DNA from: Nostoc desertorum CM1-VF14
GTDB taxonomy: Bacteria > Cyanobacteriota > Cyanobacteriia > Cyanobacteriales > Nostocaceae
Length of the DNA: 44,781 bases
Assembly (NCBI GenBank): GCA_019359245.1
Contig: JAHHHR010000058.1
Coordinates: forward strand, 1-44,781
Direction of reading: 5' to 3'
A model generated the notes under the pieces. That model saw only the letters and a program-made list of their open reading frames with translations, made no database searches and was not told where the DNA came from. Within the stretch, counting starts at the first letter, position 1. Each line of letters starts with the position of its first letter. The position numbers and the translations under genes were made by a program. This document shows positions 41,643-44,781 of this stretch, in pieces.

Positions 41643-42190
41643 TTTTATTAATCATCTTTATAGAATATTATAAACTGTCACTCAATTTTGTAGAGTAGTT
41701 TGATTTGCTATAATGGCTGATGATAAAGGGGATTATCATAACTGTAGTGTTCAAAAGGAAACGTTGTATCCAGGCAAGGGATTGCCTCTGGTTATTCCTG
41801 AACTAATGCTTACCTCTAGAAACCAAAATTAAGAATTTCAGATATCGTAATACACACCTGACGCTTCATCCTAACTATTGCAATTATTCTTCCACAGTCC
41901 AAGATACCTCTTGCAACAATTGCAGGCTGTAGAAAACCCTTTTACGAAGGGCAGTGATTCTCACAAAAATACTCTACAGAGTTATTCACATCAATAGAGT
42001 ATATAAATTTACTATAATCATCTTTTACCAGCATTCAGTTTATACTTTAGCCAATATTTATACCTCTGTATAAGTACTGTAAATATTGCCTACAGCGATC
42101 ATCCCAGAAGAGACAAACTTTCGGCAAAATGCCTCTGATTCGCTGATAAGTTCCTGTATCCTGGGATATCCCTTCTTTGTAAAGAGCCAA
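41643..42190. other. intergenic region
   Basis: About 550 bp of AT-rich sequence without a convincing gene. It includes one DnaA-box-like nonamer, TTATTCACA (41982-41990), and small palindromes such as GCAAGGGATTGC near 41775. A single nonamer is not enough to propose an origin. Confidence 0.4.
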
Positions 42191-42205
42191 ATGATTCCTA
42201 CAGAT

Positions 42206-42472
42206 ATGCAACGACTCATCAAAAAAACCTCTACCCCAGTTCGCAAGAAAACAGAAGTAACCCCACCACCCACTGAACCCATTGAGATGGCTGAGAGCCA
42301 AAATATTCCTGAACCAGTGATTGAACCCAATCCATCTCTGTACATTGAAGACTACATTTCCGAATCCGAATACATTTCAGAACACTATCGCCCTCTACGC
42401 TCTGTGGGTAACTCCGGGTGGCAACCGTCTGATGTGTGGCGCGAGTTGAGAGTTGATGATTTCTGTGGGTAA
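42206..42472 (+). CDS. unknown proline-rich acidic protein
   Basis: From ATG 42206 (88 residues): MQRLIKKTSTPVRKKTEVTP, PPTEPIEMAESQNIPEPVIE, then SLYIEDYISESEYISEHYRP and GNSGWQPSDVWRELRVDDFC. A basic head, a disordered proline/glutamate-rich middle and an acidic aromatic tail; it looks like an adaptor or scaffold peptide. The frame is open back to 42086, but that extension lacks protein character. Not recognised. Confidence 0.5.
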   Translation: MQRLIKKTSTPVRKKTEVTPPPTEPIEMAESQNIPEPVIEPNPSLYIEDYISESEYISEHYRPLRSVGNSGWQPSDVWRELRVDDFCG

Positions 42473-43140
42473 ATTAAGCTCTGACTGAATAAAAATTAAT
42501 ATATAATGCTAAATTACCTTCAAAAAAGCCATGAAACCCTTACTAGGCAAGAAAAATCAACATTATTTACTAGTTCTTTATGGGTTTAGCACTGATTCGG
42601 GCTTTTGAGCTTTATTTTCGAGCCTAGTCTTGATATCTAACTAATAATTTGGCATAACAGATACTGAAGAACCAAAATTATTAAACCTCAAGCAAGCTAG
42701 AAAATTTTCTAGCTTGCTTAAGGTTTTGTTAAGTTATGGAGTTAAATATAGTGCTTGAATGAAAGTCTATATCCAGAGTAGTTAGTCAATTTCACCTTTG
42801 GGTAAAGAGCAAATGAATATTAGATGCAATTGTATGAAGATAAGGTTTACTAAATTCAATTGGCAATACTTGCTGATTATACGCCTCTTGCAAGGATCAC
42901 TCCAATTGCGCTTTGCTTAACAATATTTACAAAAAATACAAGCTCCTTTCAAATGTTCTAAAGTTCATATAAATGATTTATCAGTGAAGTTTTGGGCTAC
43001 AAGTAAATACTCTGGGGAGGGATGTGCTAAAAATAGTTTTACGGCAAGTATGCTGTGGTTAACATCTATATATTTGTTAAGTATTGCACAAGGCATTTAA
43101 AGTCTAGATAATTCATTAAATTTAATTATTAGGGCAAGTC
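42473..43140. other. long intergenic region
   Basis: About 670 bp. Apart from the palindrome at 42684-42725 nothing specific was seen; it is AT-rich and presumably contains the promoter of the RHH gene at its right end. Confidence 0.45.
42684..42725. terminator. long perfect palindrome, probable terminator
   Basis: A 30-bp perfect palindrome (42690-42719: AAGCAAGCTAGAAAA and its exact complement) is extended by AACCT on the left and AGGTT on the right around single mismatches. On the plus strand it runs into TTTTGTT, and on the minus strand into TTTAATAATTTTGG, so it could end transcription from either side. Confidence 0.6.
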
Positions 43141-43344
43141 ATGAACAAAAAATGGGCTATCAAACGAATCACAATAAATCTTGCATCAGTTGAAAGCGAA
43201 AAACTTGAACGATATTGTGCAATGACAGGTAGACCTGCAACTGATGTGATTCGGGAGTTGATTCGCTCCCTCACAATAACCGAGTTGTCAGCGTCTGAAC
43301 AGACTACACCTACGCTAGAATATGATGTTTCCATTCTGAAATAA
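43141..43344 (+). CDS. ribbon-helix-helix (CopG-like) DNA-binding protein
   Basis: A 67-residue protein: KKWAIKRITINLASVESEKL (the beta-strand and first helix), then ERYCAMTGRPATDVIRELIR (second helix with the TGRPATDVIRELI turn) is the RHH fold used by plasmid copy-number repressors and antitoxins. No toxin is beside it. Its end overlaps the dinB 3' end by 30 bp, tail to tail. It may be autoregulatory through the AT-rich upstream region. Confidence 0.75.
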   Translation: MNKKWAIKRITINLASVESEKLERYCAMTGRPATDVIRELIRSLTITELSASEQTTPTLEYDVSILK

Positions 43345-44559
43345 TGGCAATTGAATCGCTTGAGATTGTTTTTGATTATCAAGGTTAGACAAGGAAATCC
43401 CCAACAATCTGATACTACGATTCTCCAATTCAATCGACTCAAACAGTGTTTTGGCTATCTCAAAAATCGTATCTAATTCACTAATAGGAGCAAGCATTGT
43501 CTTACTGCGGGTTAGCTGGTGATAGTCAGAAAACTTGACTTTCAGAGTTAATGTGCGTCCTCGCGTTTCATACTGCTCTAACCGTTGCTCGACAATTTGG
43601 GCAATCTGTTCGAGTTCTTGTAACATTTGACCGACATCGCTTAAGTCCTGTGCAAACGAGGTTTCTGCACCAATGGACTTGCGAACTCGATTCGCCTCAA
43701 CTGGGCGGTCATCTTCTGCCCTAGCAATCTTATAGTAATAATGACCTGCTTTACCAAAGTGGTGTGTTAGCTCAGAAAGAGTTCGCCCCTTCAAATCTGC
43801 GCCAGTATGAATACCGAGCGAGTGCATTTTAGCCCCCGTCACCTCTCCTATACCGTGGAACTTCTCAATTGCTAGCTGTTCTACAAAAGCGATCGCTTGC
43901 TCTGGCAAAATCACCGTTAGTCCGTTGGGCTTATTTTGACCTGATGCCATTTTTGCAAGAAACTTGTTAATCGACACACCTGCGGTTGCCGTCAACTGAG
44001 TTTCCTGGAAAATCGCAGTTTTGATATGTCTTGCAATAGTAGAGGCGTAGGGGATGTTTTGCCTATTCTCAGTAACATCCAGGTATGCTTCATCTAGCGC
44101 AACCCCTTCCACTAAATCACTGTAGCGTTTAAAGATAGCGTGGATTGCTGCGGAAATCTCTCGGTAAACGTCGAATCTTGGTCTGACAAATATAAGCCCA
44201 GGACATTTGGCAATTGCTGTTACCCGCATTTCTCACAAGCTCCAAAGCGTTTGATGATGAGTAATAAGTAATGGGTAATAAGTAAAATTTTTAACTCATA
44301 ACTTCTTATTCCTTACTCATAACTCCTTACTTACTACTCATTACTCCTCCATTCGAGGTGTGGTGAGAAATCCGGGTGTTACTGACGGCATCGTAGAGTG
44401 AATGCCAAATTTACGAGCTTCATAACTGGCTGCTGCAACCACGCCTCGCTGATTCGGGCTGCCACCGACGACTAACGGTTTACCTCGGTAGCTAGGGTTG
44501 TCCCTCTGCTCTACCGATGCGTAAAAAGCATCCATATCTACGTGAACTATTTTTCTCAC
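43315..44559 (-). pseudogene. dinB: DNA polymerase IV (DinB), split by a MITE
   Basis: Two frames (44341-44559 and 43315-44229) are the two parts of one Y-family polymerase. The first has MRKIVHVDMDAFYASVEQRD with catalytic D8, and VAAASYEARKFGIHSTMPSV. The second has the LDEAYLDVT motif with the other acids, then AGVSINKFLAKMASGQNKPN, the helix-hairpin-helix part and the little finger domain. Taking out the 154-bp element and one copy of its 5-bp duplication joins them as HSTMPSVTAIAKCPGLIFVR, exactly as in DinB. The ends and active site are otherwise intact, so the loss is recent. Confidence 0.9.
44223..44376. mobile_element. MITE in dinB with 14-bp terminal inverted repeats and TGTTA duplication
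   Basis: Left end CCCGCATTTCTCAC (44223-44236), right end GTGAGAAATCCGGG (44363-44376), inverse complements with one mismatch. It is flanked by TGTTA at 44218-44222 and 44377-44381 as a 5-bp target duplication. The inside is filled with GAGTAATAAGTAATGGG-like direct and inverted repeats and has no transposase. Confidence 0.9.
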
Positions 44560-44781
44560 TTGAAAGCAGAGTGAAGCATTAGAAATTTAGGCTAACTGGC
44601 GCTTAATAAAATACTATATTATCAATTTTATAGTACATTAGCACTACTTGCTAACTATTTACTGTACGTTCGCTCATTTTTGAAGGTAAGAGGAATTAAT
44701 ACCTTACTGTGTAAGGTTTCAAGGTGTTTGTGGATCTGATAGCGGTGATACCATGTAATACTTGGATCAGAGTTTGTCAGT
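44560..44781. other. upstream region of dinB
   Basis: AT-rich sequence with a LexA-box-like site, AGTACATTAGCACT (44632-44645), about 73 bp before the dinB start. It differs from the AGTACnnnnGTnCT form known in Nostoc-type cyanobacteria by one base. No gene is seen before the right edge. Confidence 0.35.

Noticed and set aside
41982..41990. Replication origin marked by a DnaA box
   Set aside because: A single nonamer in AT-rich DNA is expected by chance, and no iterons or further boxes are near it.

Overview
The window looks like a mosaic plasmid segment, or a chromosomally integrated plasmid, from a filamentous heterocyst-forming cyanobacterium (Nostocales: Nostoc, Calothrix, Scytonema and relatives). 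The grounds are the many HIP1 octamers (GCGATCGC), the short dispersed repeats and GC-rich or AT-rich inverted repeats typical of that group, cyanobacterium-restricted families (DUF1392, DUF5674) and a large replication protein of the CyRepA1 type. No rRNA, tRNA or CRISPR array was seen.

Left arm (1-17.5 kb). An IS66-family element enters from the left edge and truncates a sacsin/HSP90-like ATPase gene. It is followed by a small XRE regulator, a YbaK-type Cys-tRNA(Pro) deacylase, a VapBC-like toxin-antitoxin pair, a pRiA4b ORF-3-like protein and a 1489-residue STAND (NACHT-like) NTPase with fourteen WD40 repeats. Then come small accessory genes: an M15-like protein, a secreted protein, a YciI-like protein, DUF5674, a glutathione S-transferase and unknowns. 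Four decayed copies of the 3' end of one gene (the ParB/KorB-like gene at 17522-18550) are scattered between these cargo genes, all on the minus strand.

Replication core (17.5-28.1 kb). It holds the ParB/KorB-like protein, which carries three 17-bp palindromes at an exact 39-bp period inside its own coding sequence, and two paralogous XRE regulators with dyad operators upstream. A rightward run follows of about eleven mostly unknown small genes, including an AlkB-like dioxygenase and DUF1392, ending in the CyRepA1 replication initiator/helicase (24775-28074).

Right arm (28.1-44.8 kb). It holds a TPR protein, an HxlR regulator with a divergent quinone-oxidoreductase-like gene, a GNAT acetyltransferase, an S10 serine carboxypeptidase, a GT39-like membrane glycosyltransferase, an IS5-type transposase remnant, a frameshifted C5 DNA methyltransferase, DUF1392 fragments, a TauD-like dioxygenase, an RHH protein and a DinB gene split by a MITE. 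Three decayed fragments of the 3' part of CyRepA1 lie between these cargo genes, all on the plus strand.

The most striking architecture is this symmetry. The two genes at the edges of the replication core point their 3' ends outward, and both arms are punctuated by further co-oriented, decayed copies of exactly those 3' ends, separated by unrelated cargo. A second notable signal is a family of tiny repeats (cores of 15, 21 or 24 nt, all multiples of three) inserted at the same place inside HIP1 octamers, in genes and pseudogenes, where paralogous copies or the reading frame show the before and after states. Several genes are broken in ways that can be reconstructed from sequence: the sacsin-like gene by IS66, dinB by a 154-bp MITE with target duplication, a 108-residue membrane protein by a 186-bp MITE, and the methyltransferase by a frameshift.
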